A DNA stretch of 64,000 nt from assembly GCF_000284295.1 (NCBI RefSeq), contig NC_017093.1:3038001-3102000 (forward strand). Direction: 5' to 3'. A program made the position numbers and the translations under genes. The DNA comes from Actinoplanes missouriensis 431 (GTDB lineage Bacteria; Actinomycetota; Actinomycetes; Mycobacteriales; Micromonosporaceae). Position 1 is the stretch's first letter. Each line of letters begins with the position of its first letter. This document shows positions 26,717-35,881 of this stretch, piece by piece. Below the pieces are notes generated by a model, which searched no databases, was not told the DNA's origin, and saw nothing but the letters and a program-made list of their open reading frames with translations.

Positions 26717-27880
26717 TCACGTCAGCACCTGCTCGCCGATCCAGCCGCCCTCGGCGCATCCTGGCGGCACCGCGAAGACCGCCGAGCCGATCGGCGTGAT
26801 CCACTCGTTCAGCAGGTCCTTCTCGGCGAGACGGCGCTGGATCGGCACGTACTGCTCGGCGATGTCCCGCTGATAGGCGGCGAAGATCAGTCCGCTGTCC
26901 GGCACTCCGCGCGCGTCCGGCACGCCGTCGTAGTTGTACGGCCGGCGCAGGATCTTCAGTCGCGGATCCTCGACGCGGGCCCGGGTGACGTGCGAGAAGT
27001 CCGGCATCTTCGGCAGGCCGAACTCGTCGACGGCGGCGAAGTCGGGCCGGTCGTGCTCGGCGGCGCCGCTGAGCGGGGCGCCGGAGTCCATCCGCCGGCC
27101 GGACGCGTTCTCCTTGTCGGAGACCGACAGCTTGTCCCAGGCCTCCATCTCGGCCCGGATCCGGCGTACGACCAGGGTGCTGGACCCGTCCGGGTTCCAC
27201 ACCGCCGGGTCGATCTCGGCGCCGCGGGGGTTGGCGGTGCCGTCGAGCTGGCCCATCACGTTGCGCTGGGTGTGCTCCGGCGCGTGAACGCCCGGGCTGC
27301 GCCGGAAGCCGATCTGCACCCAGCGGACCGCCGCGAACGGCCGCGCGTCCTTGATGATCATGCGTTGGGCGTGCGCGACGGTCAGCGGGTCGTCGGCGCA
27401 GATCTGCACCAGCAGGTCGCCGCCGGACCAGCGGTCCTGTAGCCGGTCGATCGGGAACGCCGGCAGGTCGGCGATCGGGGCCGGCAGGCGGGCGGCGCGG
27501 TAGAGGCCGGGACCGAAGCCGAACGTGACGGTCAGCCGGGCCGGGAGCACGGCCAGCGTCGCGTCGGTGTCGCCGAGCGCGGGCTCGCCCCGGGTGAGGC
27601 GGGACGCGTCGTCGGTGAGCAGCCGCATCATCCGGCCCAGCGCCGACCGGTCGGTCCCGGCCTGGAGGGTGAAGGCCAGGAACGAGGCGTGCGCCGGTGG
27701 ATCCTCGGCCACCCCGGACTGCCGGGGGCCGTGGAACGCGACGACGGCCGTACCGATGGAGGTGTCCGCGGCGGACGCGGCCGCAGGCCGCACGCCGGCC
27801 CCGGCAGCGACGCCGAGGCCGGTGACCGCACCGGCGGTGAGCAGGCGACGCCGGCTCACCGGGGGAGGCGGGATCGTCAC
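26717..27880 (-). CDS. Dyp-type heme peroxidase, EfeB-like, Tat-exported
   Basis: GTG start at 27880, overlapping the PCu(A)C stop by 4 bp. The 387-residue protein begins with a twin-arginine signal (SRRRLLTAGAVTGLGVAAGA). The Dyp motif GxxDG occurs as MGQLDGTANPRG, with the conserved FGFGPGLY and the proximal-His region in PDFSHVTRARVEDPR. Dyp peroxidases of this branch bind heme and act outside the membrane, in EfeUOB by releasing iron from heme. Here the partners are copper and cytochrome-oxidase maturation genes rather than EfeU/EfeO. Confidence 0.9.
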   Translation of the reverse strand: MTIPPPPVSRRRLLTAGAVTGLGVAAGAGVRPAAASAADTSIGTAVVAFHGPRQSGVAEDPPAHASFLAFTLQAGTDRSALGRMMRLLTDDASRLTRGEPALGDTDATLAVLPARLTVTFGFGPGLYRAARLPAPIADLPAFPIDRLQDRWSGGDLLVQICADDPLTVAHAQRMIIKDARPFAAVRWVQIGFRRSPGVHAPEHTQRNVMGQLDGTANPRGAEIDPAVWNPDGSSTLVVRRIRAEMEAWDKLSVSDKENASGRRMDSGAPLSGAAEHDRPDFAAVDEFGLPKMPDFSHVTRARVEDPRLKILRRPYNYDGVPDARGVPDSGLIFAAYQRDIAEQYVPIQRRLAEKDLLNEWITPIGSAVFAVPPGCAEGGWIGEQVLT

Positions 27881-28452
27881 GGCGCCGTGCTGCCCATCGG
27901 CATGCCGTGACCCGGGGCGTAGCTCTCCTCGGCCCCGGCGAACGGCTTGGCGACCGCGGTGAACGGCACCGATGAGCCGTCGGCGAGGGTGAGGGTGAAC
28001 GTCACCTCGTCGCCGGCCTTGATCTCCTGCGCCGGCTTCATCAGCATCAGGTGGTCGCCGCCGGGCGCCAGCTCGTGGGTTCCGCCGGCCGCGACGACGA
28101 AGCCGCCCTCCTTCTCCCGCATGATCATCTTGCCGTCCTGCATGGCCATCTCGTGCAGCTCCGCCGGCGAGGCCGGGGTCTGCACCGAGGTCACGGTGAT
28201 GTCCGCGCCGGTGCCGTTGACAAGCGTGCCGAACGCCGCCGTCATCTCGCCGGCCTTGGCCGCCTTGACCCACGGGTCCTTGACCGTCAGGGTGGCCGCC
28301 GCGGCCGCCGGCGCGCTGGGCGGCGTCGTCCCGGCGCCCGAGGTGGCCTCGGTGCCGCCACAGCCGGACAGGCCGCCCGCGGTCAGGACTCCGGCCAGCA
28401 GGACGGAGGCGGCGGCGCGGCGCCGGGGACCGGCGAAGAAGGTGAATCGCAT
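27877..28452 (-). CDS. PCu(A)C-type copper chaperone lipoprotein
   Basis: A 191-residue protein with a lipoprotein signal (lipobox LSGC, residues about 28-31). The PCu(A)C motif is clear: HEMAMQDGKMIM, then HELAPGGDHLMLMKP, with the Met and His residues that bind Cu(I). The family delivers copper to the CuA site of cytochrome oxidase. Acidic, Met-rich C-terminus YAPGHGMPMGSTAP may add copper affinity. It overlaps the Dyp peroxidase gene and follows the CopD-CtaG gene by 28 bp. Confidence 0.9.
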   Translation of the reverse strand: MRFTFFAGPRRRAAASVLLAGVLTAGGLSGCGGTEATSGAGTTPPSAPAAAAATLTVKDPWVKAAKAGEMTAAFGTLVNGTGADITVTSVQTPASPAELHEMAMQDGKMIMREKEGGFVVAAGGTHELAPGGDHLMLMKPAQEIKAGDEVTFTLTLADGSSVPFTAVAKPFAGAEESYAPGHGMPMGSTAP

Positions 28453-28480
28453 GATGCCCGTTTCGTTAAGGGGTGTGTGC

Positions 28481-30499
28481 CTATTGGTCTGCGTCCGGCG
28501 CCGGAAAGTTCCCACCGGCTTGCTCCCGCGCGGCCGTGGCGGCGAGGAACGCGTTGTAGCGCGCGAGGTCGTCCGGCTCACCGGAGCTGTCGGCGCGGTC
28601 GGCGGCGCGGTCCAGACGGGCCTGCTCGCGCTCGTCCGACCGGATCCACTGGCGGACCAGCACCAGCATGATGACGACCGCCGGGATCTCGCCGAACGCC
28701 CAGGCCAGGCTCGCGCCGAGATGCTGGTCGGCAAGCAGCGACGACGCCCAGGGCGGATGCACGGCGGTGTACCAGTCGGCGGCGATCACCGTGGTGGACT
28801 GCAGCAGCACGAACCCGAAGAAGGCGTGCGCCACCATCGCCAGGAAGTGCACGACGGTCAGCATGGCCGGATGCACCCGGCGGCGTCCCGGATCGACGCC
28901 GATCAGCACCCAGAACAGCAGGTAGCCGGCGAGCACGAAGTGCACCAGCATCGCCAGGTGCCCGAGGTGGTACCGCATCAGCGTGCCGAGCAGGTCACTG
29001 AGGTAGAGGCCGTACAGGCTCACCACGTAGATGCCCAGGGCGACCAGCGGATGACTGAGGATCCGCGCGGGCCGGCTGTGCAGGATCAGCAGCAGCCACT
29101 CCCGGGCGCCGCGCACCTGCGGATCCGCCGGGCGGCGCAGCGCGCGCAGCGCCAGGGTGACCGGGGCGCCGCCGACCAGCAGGATCGGCACCGCCATCGA
29201 CAGCACCATGTGCTGCACCATGTGGACGCTGAACAGCACGTAGGCGTACCGGGCGACGCCGAGCCCGGTGATCGCCGCCAGCAGCAGCATGCCGGAGACC
29301 CAGGAGACGGTACGGGTGATCGGCCACCCGTGCCCGGCCCGCCGCAGCCGCCACACGCCGACCAGGTAGGCGGCGATCCCGGCAGCGCAGACGGTCAGGA
29401 AGAACATGTCCGGCAGCGGGCCGGTGAGCATCCGCACGGCCGACGGCGGGCCGGGCTGGTCGAAGCCGAGCAACTCCACCAGGGGATCCGGCGCCACCGT
29501 CTCCTCCGGAACCGGGGTCGGGCTGCGCGACAGCGCCACCGCGAGACCGGCGGCCGCGCCGAGGACCACCAGCTCGCCGGCCGCCAGCCGCAGGAACGCC
29601 CACGGCGCTCCGGCTCGGAGCGCGGGCAGGGTCCGGCGGCGATGCGCCACCCCGATCAACCCGACGATCACCAGGGCGAAGACCTTCAGGAGCACCAGTA
29701 CGCCGTACCGCGAGTCCCCGAGCGCCGCCGCCCCGCCCAGCCGGACCGCGGCGTTGGCCACCCCGCTGACCCCGGTCGCCACGAAACACGCGAGGGCCAG
29801 CCGGCTGTACCGGCCGGCGGTGTCGGCGAACCGCCGATGCCGGCGCACCAGCAGCAGGCCGGCCAGCCCGCCGATCCACAGTGACGCCGCCAGCACGTGC
29901 AGCGCCAGACTCGTCACCGCGATCTGATGGTCACCCGCGCCGGCCGCGTGCCCGGTGAAGGCCGGTGGCAGCAGGGCGATCATCGCCAGGCCGGCGGTGA
30001 CGGCGGCCAGCCCGCGCGACACCCCGCCCCGGCTCAGCACCGCCACCGTCACGGCGAGTGCGGCCTGCAGCAGCAGCGCCTGCCCCTGCGAGATCGAGAT
30101 CGCGAAGCTCAGCACGGCCTGGCCGCTCAGCCGGGTCACCGGCATACCGAGCACGTCGGAGACGGTGAGGACGATCAGAGCCGTGGACGCGAGCCCCCAG
30201 GACAGCGCCAGCCAGGTGACCCGGCGCAGCAGCAGCCAGCCGTGGGCCGCCACGCTGCGACCGTCGCCGGGCAGCAGGAACGCCGCCGTGACGGTCAGGC
30301 CGGCGGTCAGCACGCCGAGCAGATCCGCCAGCATCCGCACGATCGGCAGCAGCCACAGGGTGACCGGTCCGGGAGTCGGGATGCCCGGCAGCACGGTGTC
30401 GTCGACCGCCCCGCCGAACCGCAACGCCATGATCAGGACCAGTCCGGCCGTCGCCGCGACGGCCAGCACCACGGCAGGTGTTCTCAGCGAACTTCGCAC
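28481..30499 (-). CDS. CopD-CtaG fusion, copper transport and cytochrome oxidase assembly membrane protein
   Basis: A 672-residue polytopic protein. The N-terminal half carries CopD-type helices (residues about 150-310, with HVLAASLWIGGLAGLLLVRR and the conserved His/Trp). The C-terminal half is CtaG-like (caa3_CtaG, about 350-620) with VHMVQHMVLSMAVPILLVGG and HPPWASSLLADQHLGASLAW, whose His residues are thought to handle copper. A charged tail (residues 620-672) follows. Such fusions are common in actinomycetes. First gene of the copper operon; it likely imports copper and supports CuB insertion. Confidence 0.9.
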   Translation of the reverse strand: MRSSLRTPAVVLAVAATAGLVLIMALRFGGAVDDTVLPGIPTPGPVTLWLLPIVRMLADLLGVLTAGLTVTAAFLLPGDGRSVAAHGWLLLRRVTWLALSWGLASTALIVLTVSDVLGMPVTRLSGQAVLSFAISISQGQALLLQAALAVTVAVLSRGGVSRGLAAVTAGLAMIALLPPAFTGHAAGAGDHQIAVTSLALHVLAASLWIGGLAGLLLVRRHRRFADTAGRYSRLALACFVATGVSGVANAAVRLGGAAALGDSRYGVLVLLKVFALVIVGLIGVAHRRRTLPALRAGAPWAFLRLAAGELVVLGAAAGLAVALSRSPTPVPEETVAPDPLVELLGFDQPGPPSAVRMLTGPLPDMFFLTVCAAGIAAYLVGVWRLRRAGHGWPITRTVSWVSGMLLLAAITGLGVARYAYVLFSVHMVQHMVLSMAVPILLVGGAPVTLALRALRRPADPQVRGAREWLLLILHSRPARILSHPLVALGIYVVSLYGLYLSDLLGTLMRYHLGHLAMLVHFVLAGYLLFWVLIGVDPGRRRVHPAMLTVVHFLAMVAHAFFGFVLLQSTTVIAADWYTAVHPPWASSLLADQHLGASLAWAFGEIPAVVIMLVLVRQWIRSDEREQARLDRAADRADSSGEPDDLARYNAFLAATAAREQAGGNFPAPDADQ

Positions 30500-30596
30500 G
30501 GCACATCAGTCGGCCCGTACGCCGTGATGGTTCCCGGGGTGATCCGAACCTCGCCCCGCGACCGCCCGGGTCGGGCCGCCGGACCGGGCGGCTACA

Positions 30597-30770
30597 GTGA
30601 TCGCCGCCGTGGTGCTCGGGAAGCCGGTGTAAAGCCGGCGCGGCCCTCGCCACTGTGAACGGGACTGCCGTCGGCCCTCGTCGCGCGTCGAGGTCACTGG
30701 GTGCTTCTCGCCCGGGAAGGCCGGCCGCCGGCGCACCATCCCGTCAGCCAGGAGACCGGCCACGGCACGC
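30597..30770 (+). ncRNA. Cobalamin riboswitch
   Basis: The stretch carries the conserved parts of the cobalamin aptamer in order: GGGAAGCCGGTG with GCCGGCGCGG, CCCTCGCCACTGTGA, GTCACTGGG, the CCCGGGAAGG turn, and the B12 box AGCCAGGAGACCGGCC at 30746-30761. It ends about 40 bp before the GTG start of the substrate-binding protein gene. It should switch off the uptake operon when adenosylcobalamin is abundant. Confidence 0.9.
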
Positions 30771-30808
30771 TTCGACCCGTCCACGAGGTGCTGGAAGGCG
30801 GTCCCGCT

Positions 30809-31846
30809 GTGCGGTTCCCCATGCCCTGGCGTATCACCGCGCCACTGTCCGTTCTGCTGCTCGCGCTCGCCGGCTGTGCCGGTGACGGCGCCGGACCCGA
30901 GGCGGCCACCGCGAGCGGGGCGGTCACGGTCGCCAACTGCGGGGTCGCCGTGCCGGCCGGCGCGCCGCCCATCCGGATCTTCGCGGCGTTCCACAACGGC
31001 ATCGAGGCGGTGTACGCGCTCGGCGCCGGCGATCGGCTCGTCGGCGCGGCCTACCTGGACAATCCGCTGCTGCCCGGGTACGCCGGGCAGTTCCACCCGG
31101 ATCGGCAGAAGCCGGCCTACTACCCGGAGGAGTACCCGAGCCGGGAGGAGGTGCTGCGGCTCGACCCGGACTTCGTCGTCTCCGGTTTCACCGGCGCGTT
31201 CACCACCGAGGGCCTGGGCACCCGCGCCGAGCTGGACAGGATCGGCATCGGCTCGTACCTGTTCAGCCAGTACTGCCCGACCGCCGACGGCGAGGGACAG
31301 AAATCGCTCGGGGAGAACGACGTCTCGCTCGACGGCGTCTACCGCGACCTCACCGACCTGGGCCGGGTCCTCGGCGTCCCGGCGCGGGCCGAGGCGCTCG
31401 TCGCCACGATGCGGGAGACCGTCGCCGGGGTGGAGGGCAAGCTCGCCGGGGTCGAGCGGCCGACGGTCGCGATGCTGAACCGGCCGGGCGGCGGCGAACT
31501 GCGGGTCTTCGGCGCCGGTGACGTCGCCACCACGATCATCGAGAAGGCCGGCGGCACCCAGGTCTTCGACGACGTGCCCGGCCGGCTCACCCGGATCGGC
31601 ACCGAGGAGCTGATCCGGCGCAAGCCTGAGGTGATCGTGGTGCCGGCCTGCTGCGGCGCCGAGGTCGGACCGGACGGCGCTCGCAGCGTCATCGACGGGC
31701 TCAAGGCCGACCCGGCGCTCGCCAATGTGCCCGCGATCCGTGACGGCCGGATCTATGCGGTCACGTTCGCCGAGGTCACGCCGGGTGTGCGCAACGCCGA
31801 CGCGGTGGCGAACCTGGCCGCTCTGCTGCACCCGGAGCGGTTCTGA
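30809..31846 (+). CDS. ABC transporter substrate-binding lipoprotein, BtuF/FecB type
   Basis: GTG start at 30809 with GGAAGG upstream; an ATG at 30821 is the alternative. The 345-residue protein has a lipoprotein signal with LAGC and a periplasmic-binding fold of type III: APPIRIFAAFHNGIEAVYAL, then LRLDPDFVVSGFTGAF, EKAGGTQVFDDVPGRLTRI and PACCGAEVGPDG. Under cobalamin-riboswitch control, it most likely binds cobalamin or another corrinoid (inference), though siderophore binding is possible. Confidence 0.85.
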   Translation: MRFPMPWRITAPLSVLLLALAGCAGDGAGPEAATASGAVTVANCGVAVPAGAPPIRIFAAFHNGIEAVYALGAGDRLVGAAYLDNPLLPGYAGQFHPDRQKPAYYPEEYPSREEVLRLDPDFVVSGFTGAFTTEGLGTRAELDRIGIGSYLFSQYCPTADGEGQKSLGENDVSLDGVYRDLTDLGRVLGVPARAEALVATMRETVAGVEGKLAGVERPTVAMLNRPGGGELRVFGAGDVATTIIEKAGGTQVFDDVPGRLTRIGTEELIRRKPEVIVVPACCGAEVGPDGARSVIDGLKADPALANVPAIRDGRIYAVTFAEVTPGVRNADAVANLAALLHPERF

Positions 31847-31881
31847 ACGCTCGCGCAGCCGGGCTGACCGGGGCCGTCGTC

Positions 31882-32835
31882 GTGCTCATCGCGGCGGTCC
31901 TCGGTTCCCTGACGATCGGCAACGAGACCATCAGCATGGGTACGGTGGTCGGCACCTGGCTGCACCCGGACGGCTCCGACGCTCAGCGGATCGTGGAGTA
32001 CCTGCGCTTACCCCGTACCCTCGTGGGGGTTGCGGCCGGCGCGGCCCTCGGGGTGGCCGGCGCTCTGCTGCAGGGCCTGACCCGCAACGCCCTGGCCGGG
32101 CCGGAGGTGCTCGGGGTCAACGCCGGCGCCGCGCTGAGCGTGGTGCTGGGGATCTCGGTGTTCGGCGTGCACACGTTCGGAGGCTGGGTGTGGTTCTCCT
32201 TCGCCGGAGCGGCCCTGGCCGGCGCCGGGGTGTACGCGCTGAGCTCGCTCGGCCGCGGCGGGGCGACCCCGGTGAAACTGGCGCTGGGCGGCGCCGCCGC
32301 GACAGCGCTGCTCGGCGGGCTGACCACGGCGCTGACCCTGCTCGACATCAACACGTTCAACGCGTACCGGTACTGGTCGGTGGGCGCGCTGACCGCGGCC
32401 GGCCTGCCGGTGATCGGCGCGGCGCTGCCGTTCCTGGCCGCCGGGACCGTCCTGGCGGCGATGTCGGTCCGGGCGCTGGACGCCATCGCGCTCGGCGACG
32501 ACATGGCCCGATCGCTCGGGCGGCGTCTCGCCGCCGGTCGGGCGACCACCGCGCTCGCCGTGGTGCTGCTCGCCGGCACGGCGGTGGCGCTGGCCGGGCC
32601 GATCGCGTTCGTCGGACTCACCGTGCCGCACATGGCCCGCGCCCTGACCGGGCCCGCCCACCGGTGGCTGCTGCCCTATGCGGCGGTGCTGGCGCCCGTG
32701 GTGCTGCTCGCCGCCGACGTGCTCGGCCGGGTGGTCGCCAGGCCGCAGGAGCTGCAGGCCGGCATCGTCACGGCGATCGCCGGCGCGCCGTTCTTCATCG
32801 CCCTGGTACGCCGCCGAAGGCTGGCCGGACTGTGA
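31882..32835 (+). CDS. ABC permease of the BtuC/FecCD family
   Basis: About 317 residues with nine to ten helices. The family motif GAALGVAGALLQGLTRNALA and GPEVLGVNAGAALSVVLG, and the C-terminal GPIAFVGLTVPHMARALTG, mark it as a FecCD permease. GTG at 31882 is the first standard start but cuts into helix 1 (VVVLIAAVLGSLTIGNE). A CTG at 31843, overlapping the previous stop as CTGA, would restore the missing 13 residues and give translational coupling. Ends at the ATG of the second permease. Confidence 0.88.
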   Translation: MLIAAVLGSLTIGNETISMGTVVGTWLHPDGSDAQRIVEYLRLPRTLVGVAAGAALGVAGALLQGLTRNALAGPEVLGVNAGAALSVVLGISVFGVHTFGGWVWFSFAGAALAGAGVYALSSLGRGGATPVKLALGGAAATALLGGLTTALTLLDINTFNAYRYWSVGALTAAGLPVIGAALPFLAAGTVLAAMSVRALDAIALGDDMARSLGRRLAAGRATTALAVVLLAGTAVALAGPIAFVGLTVPHMARALTGPAHRWLLPYAAVLAPVVLLAADVLGRVVARPQELQAGIVTAIAGAPFFIALVRRRRLAGL

Positions 32836-33842
32836 TGACGCGCGTCCACCCGCGCGCCGCCGTGGTGAGCCTCTCCGCCCTTCTCGTCGCCCTGGCCGCG
32901 ACGATCGCCTCGCTGACCATGGGCGACTACCCGATGCCGCTCACCGACGTGGTCACGGTCCTGGCCGGCGGCGACGGCTCGACCCGCCGCAGCGCCTACG
33001 TGATCCTCGAGCTGCGGCTGCCCCGCGCGCTCGGCGCGCTCGCCGTCGGCGCCGCGTTCGGGCTCTCCGGCGCGATCGTCCAACGTGTCGTGCGCAACCC
33101 GCTCGCCAGCCCGGATATCATCGGCATCAACGCGGGCGCCGGCGCGGCGGCGGTGTTCCTCGTGGTGGTCGTGGCGGCCGGCCCGGTCGCCGTCGCGTCC
33201 GGCGCCCTCACCGGGGCGCTGGCGACCGCGGTGGCGATCTACCTGCTGTCGCGCCGTCGCGGAGTCACCGGGTACCGGCTCGTGCTCGTCGGCATCGGGA
33301 TCACCGCGATGCTCACGTCGGTGACCGCGTACCTGCTCAACACCGCCGACGTCTACACCGCCGAGCAAGCCGCGATCTGGCTGTCCGGCAGTCTCGCCGG
33401 CCGGTCGTGGGGCCACGTGCTGCCCGTCCTGCTCGCCGTCGCGGCGCTGCTGCCGGTCGCCCTGCGGCTGGCCGCCTCGCTGCGGGCCCTGGAACTCGGT
33501 GACGACCTGGCCCTGGCCCTGGGCACCCGGGCCGAACCGGCGCGGGTCGGCCTGCTCGCCACGGCCGTGGCTCTCGCGGCCGTGGCCACCGCGGCGGCCG
33601 GCCCGATCGCGTTCGTCGCCCTCGCCGCGCCGCAGCTCGCCCGCCGCCTGGTCCGCGAACGCGGGCTCGCGCTGGTCACCTCCGCCGCGGTCGGCGCCGC
33701 GCTGCTGGCCTGCGCGGACCTGGCCGCCCGCCGGGTCCTCGCGCCCGCCGAACTGCCGGTCGGGGTGCTCACCACGGTGCTCGGAGCACCCCTGCTCATC
33801 TGGCTGCTCGCCAGAGCCAACCGGATCGGGAGGACAGGATGA
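32835..33842 (+). CDS. Second ABC permease of the BtuC/FecCD family
   Basis: 335 residues from ATG at 32835, one base overlapping the previous stop. Has the same fold and motifs: [59 protein letters not shown] and [20 protein letters not shown]. With the first permease it forms the heterodimeric membrane channel of a type II importer. It overlaps the ATPase by 4 bp. Confidence 0.9.
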   Translation: MTRVHPRAAVVSLSALLVALAATIASLTMGDYPMPLTDVVTVLAGGDGSTRRSAYVILELRLPRALGALAVGAAFGLSGAIVQRVVRNPLASPDIIGINAGAGAAAVFLVVVVAAGPVAVASGALTGALATAVAIYLLSRRRGVTGYRLVLVGIGITAMLTSVTAYLLNTADVYTAEQAAIWLSGSLAGRSWGHVLPVLLAVAALLPVALRLAASLRALELGDDLALALGTRAEPARVGLLATAVALAAVATAAAGPIAFVALAAPQLARRLVRERGLALVTSAAVGAALLACADLAARRVLAPAELPVGVLTTVLGAPLLIWLLARANRIGRTG

Positions 33843-34645
33843 CCGACCTGCGCGCCACCGGCCTCGGCCTCGCCTACGACGGCCGAGCCGTGGTGACCGG
33901 CCTCGACCTGCGGATCGCTCCCGGGAAGATCACCGCCGTGGTCGGCCCCAACGCCTGCGGCAAGTCGACGCTGCTGCGCGGCCTGGCCCGGCTGATGCGC
34001 CCGGAGAGCGGCACGGTGCTGCTCGGCGGCGCCGACATCCACCGGCTGCCGACCCGCGAGGTCGCCACCCGCATCGGCGTGCTGCCCCAGCAGCCGGTCG
34101 CCCCGGACGGCATCACCGTCGCCGACCTGGTCGCCCGGGGACGCCAGCCGCACCAGAAATGGCTGCGGCAGTGGACGCCCGCGGACGAGCAGGCGGTGAC
34201 CGCCGCCCTGGCCGCGACAGGCATCACCGCCCTGGCCGACCGGCCCGTCGACGAGCTCTCCGGCGGGCAGCGGCAGCGGGTCTGGATCGCCCTGGTCCTC
34301 GCCCAGGACACCGACCTGCTGCTGCTCGACGAACCGACCACGTTCCTCGACCTCGCCCACCAGCTCGAGGTCCTCGACCTGCTCACCGACCTCAACGCGG
34401 ACGGCCGCACGGTCGTCGCCGTGCTGCACGACCTCAACATGGCCTGCCGCTACGCCCATGAGATCGTCGCGATGCGGGACGGCGCGGTGGTCGCGCAGGG
34501 CCCACCCGCCGAGATCGTCGACGCCGGGCTGGTCGAGACGGTCTTCGGCGTCCGGGCCCGGGTCATCACCGACCCGACGACCGGCACTCCGCTCGTCCTG
34601 CCCGAACCGACGCATGGACGGCCCCGGCATCCGGTTGTCTACTGA
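33839..34645 (+). CDS. ABC importer ATP-binding protein, BtuD/FecE type
   Basis: 268 residues. Walker A is [15 protein letters not shown], the signature [14 protein letters not shown], Walker [13 protein letters not shown], and the H-loop [15 protein letters not shown]. The Cys in Walker A (GPNACGKST) is common in FecE-like proteins. It overlaps the permease by 4 bp, so all four transport genes are translationally linked. It provides the energy for the corrinoid or siderophore importer. Confidence 0.92.
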   Translation: MTDLRATGLGLAYDGRAVVTGLDLRIAPGKITAVVGPNACGKSTLLRGLARLMRPESGTVLLGGADIHRLPTREVATRIGVLPQQPVAPDGITVADLVARGRQPHQKWLRQWTPADEQAVTAALAATGITALADRPVDELSGGQRQRVWIALVLAQDTDLLLLDEPTTFLDLAHQLEVLDLLTDLNADGRTVVAVLHDLNMACRYAHEIVAMRDGAVVAQGPPAEIVDAGLVETVFGVRARVITDPTTGTPLVLPEPTHGRPRHPVVY

Positions 34646-34650
34646 GACCC

Positions 34651-35706
34651 ATGACCGGTTACCGCATCGCGCTCATCCCCGGCGACGGCATCGGCGCCGA
34701 AGTGCTTCCCCCGGCCCGTGCGCTGCTCGACGCGGCCGGCCGCCGGCACGGCGTCACCTTCGCCTACGACACGTTCGACTGGTCCTGCCGGCGCTACCTC
34801 GCCGAGGGCGCGATGATGCCGGACGACGGGCTGCGGCAGATCCGCGGGCACGACGCCGTCCTGCTGGGGGCCGTGGGCTGGCCCGGCGTGCCCGACCACG
34901 TCTCGCTGTGGGGTCTGCTCATCCCGATCCGGCGGGCGTTCCGGCAGTACGTCAACCTGCGCCCGATCAAGGTGCTCGACGGCGTGCCGAGCCCGCTGCG
35001 TGACGCCACCGGCGTGGACCTGGTCGTCGTCCGGGAGAACGTGGAGGGGGAGTACTCCGAGATCGGCGGCCGGCTCGGCCGCGGCACCGAGGACGAGCTC
35101 GCGGTCCAGGAGGCGGTCTTCACCCGCCGGGGCGTCACCCGCGTCGTCGAGTACGCCTACACGCTCGCCGAGAGCCGCGGCAACCACGTGACGTCGGCGA
35201 CCAAGAGCAACGGGATCGTGCACACCATGCCGTTCTGGGACGAGCTGGTGGCGGAGGTCGCCGAGCGTCATCCGGGGGTCCGGTCGGACAAGGAGCACAT
35301 CGACGCGCTCGCCGCCAAGCTGGTCCTCGCGCCGGAGCGGTTCGACGTGATCGTCGGCTCCAACCTGTTCGGCGACATCCTCAGCGACCTGGCCGCGGCC
35401 GTGGCCGGCAGCATCGGCGTCGCGCCCGCGGCCAACCTGGATCCGTCCCGGGAGTTCCCGTCCATGTTCGAGCCGGTGCACGGCTCGGCGCCGGACATCG
35501 CCGGGCGGGGCACGGCGAACCCGGTGGGCGCGATGTGGTCGGCGGCGATGATGCTCGATCACCTCGGCCACCCGGAAGCCGCTGCGGATCTGCTCGCCGC
35601 CGTCTTCGGCGTCCTGGCCGACGGCGTCAGCACCGCCGACCTGGGCGGCACGGCCGACACCGCCGCTTTTACCCGCGCGGCGCTGGACCGGCTCGGCGCC
35701 GCCTGA
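34651..35706 (+). CDS. Tartrate/D-malate-type dehydrogenase (beta-decarboxylating, IPMDH family)
   Basis: A 351-residue soluble enzyme. It opens MTGYRIALIPGDGIGAEVLP, and contains LRPIKVLDGVPSPLRDATGV, DLVVVRENVEGEYSEIG (catalytic Tyr), KSNGIVHTMPFWDEL (catalytic Lys), NLFGDILSDLAAAVAGSIG and EPVHGSAPDIAG. The VRENVEGEYS phrase and length fit the tartrate dehydrogenase/D-malate branch rather than LeuB. It uses NAD and a divalent metal. The start lies 5 bp after the importer ATPase, so it appears to be the fifth gene of the riboswitch operon, which is unexpected for this enzyme. Confidence 0.85.
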   Translation: MTGYRIALIPGDGIGAEVLPPARALLDAAGRRHGVTFAYDTFDWSCRRYLAEGAMMPDDGLRQIRGHDAVLLGAVGWPGVPDHVSLWGLLIPIRRAFRQYVNLRPIKVLDGVPSPLRDATGVDLVVVRENVEGEYSEIGGRLGRGTEDELAVQEAVFTRRGVTRVVEYAYTLAESRGNHVTSATKSNGIVHTMPFWDELVAEVAERHPGVRSDKEHIDALAAKLVLAPERFDVIVGSNLFGDILSDLAAAVAGSIGVAPAANLDPSREFPSMFEPVHGSAPDIAGRGTANPVGAMWSAAMMLDHLGHPEAAADLLAAVFGVLADGVSTADLGGTADTAAFTRAALDRLGAA

Positions 35707-35726
35707 AACATTTATGAAATCCACTG

Positions 35727-35772
35727 TTGACATCAGTTAACAACCCTGACGATGCTGTGAGAGCGCTCTCAC
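35727..35772 (+). promoter_or_regulatory. Promoter with LacI-type operator before the GH64 gene
   Basis: A -35 TTGACA at 35727-35732, 18-bp spacer and a poor -10 GATGCT at 35751-35756 are followed directly by a 16-bp perfect palindrome GTGAGAGCGCTCTCAC at 35757-35772. The latter is a typical LacI/CebR-type operator overlapping the presumed transcription start, so sugar-responsive repression is likely. Confidence 0.7.
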
Positions 35773-35881
35773 GGCTGCTGGCCGTGGGACGGCGCCGGCG
35801 AACGTCCCCTTCGCCGCCACCAGCCACGCGGCCGCTTCCCCGAGCCTGCCGGGTGTGCCTGGACAGAGCTGAGGAGTTGGC

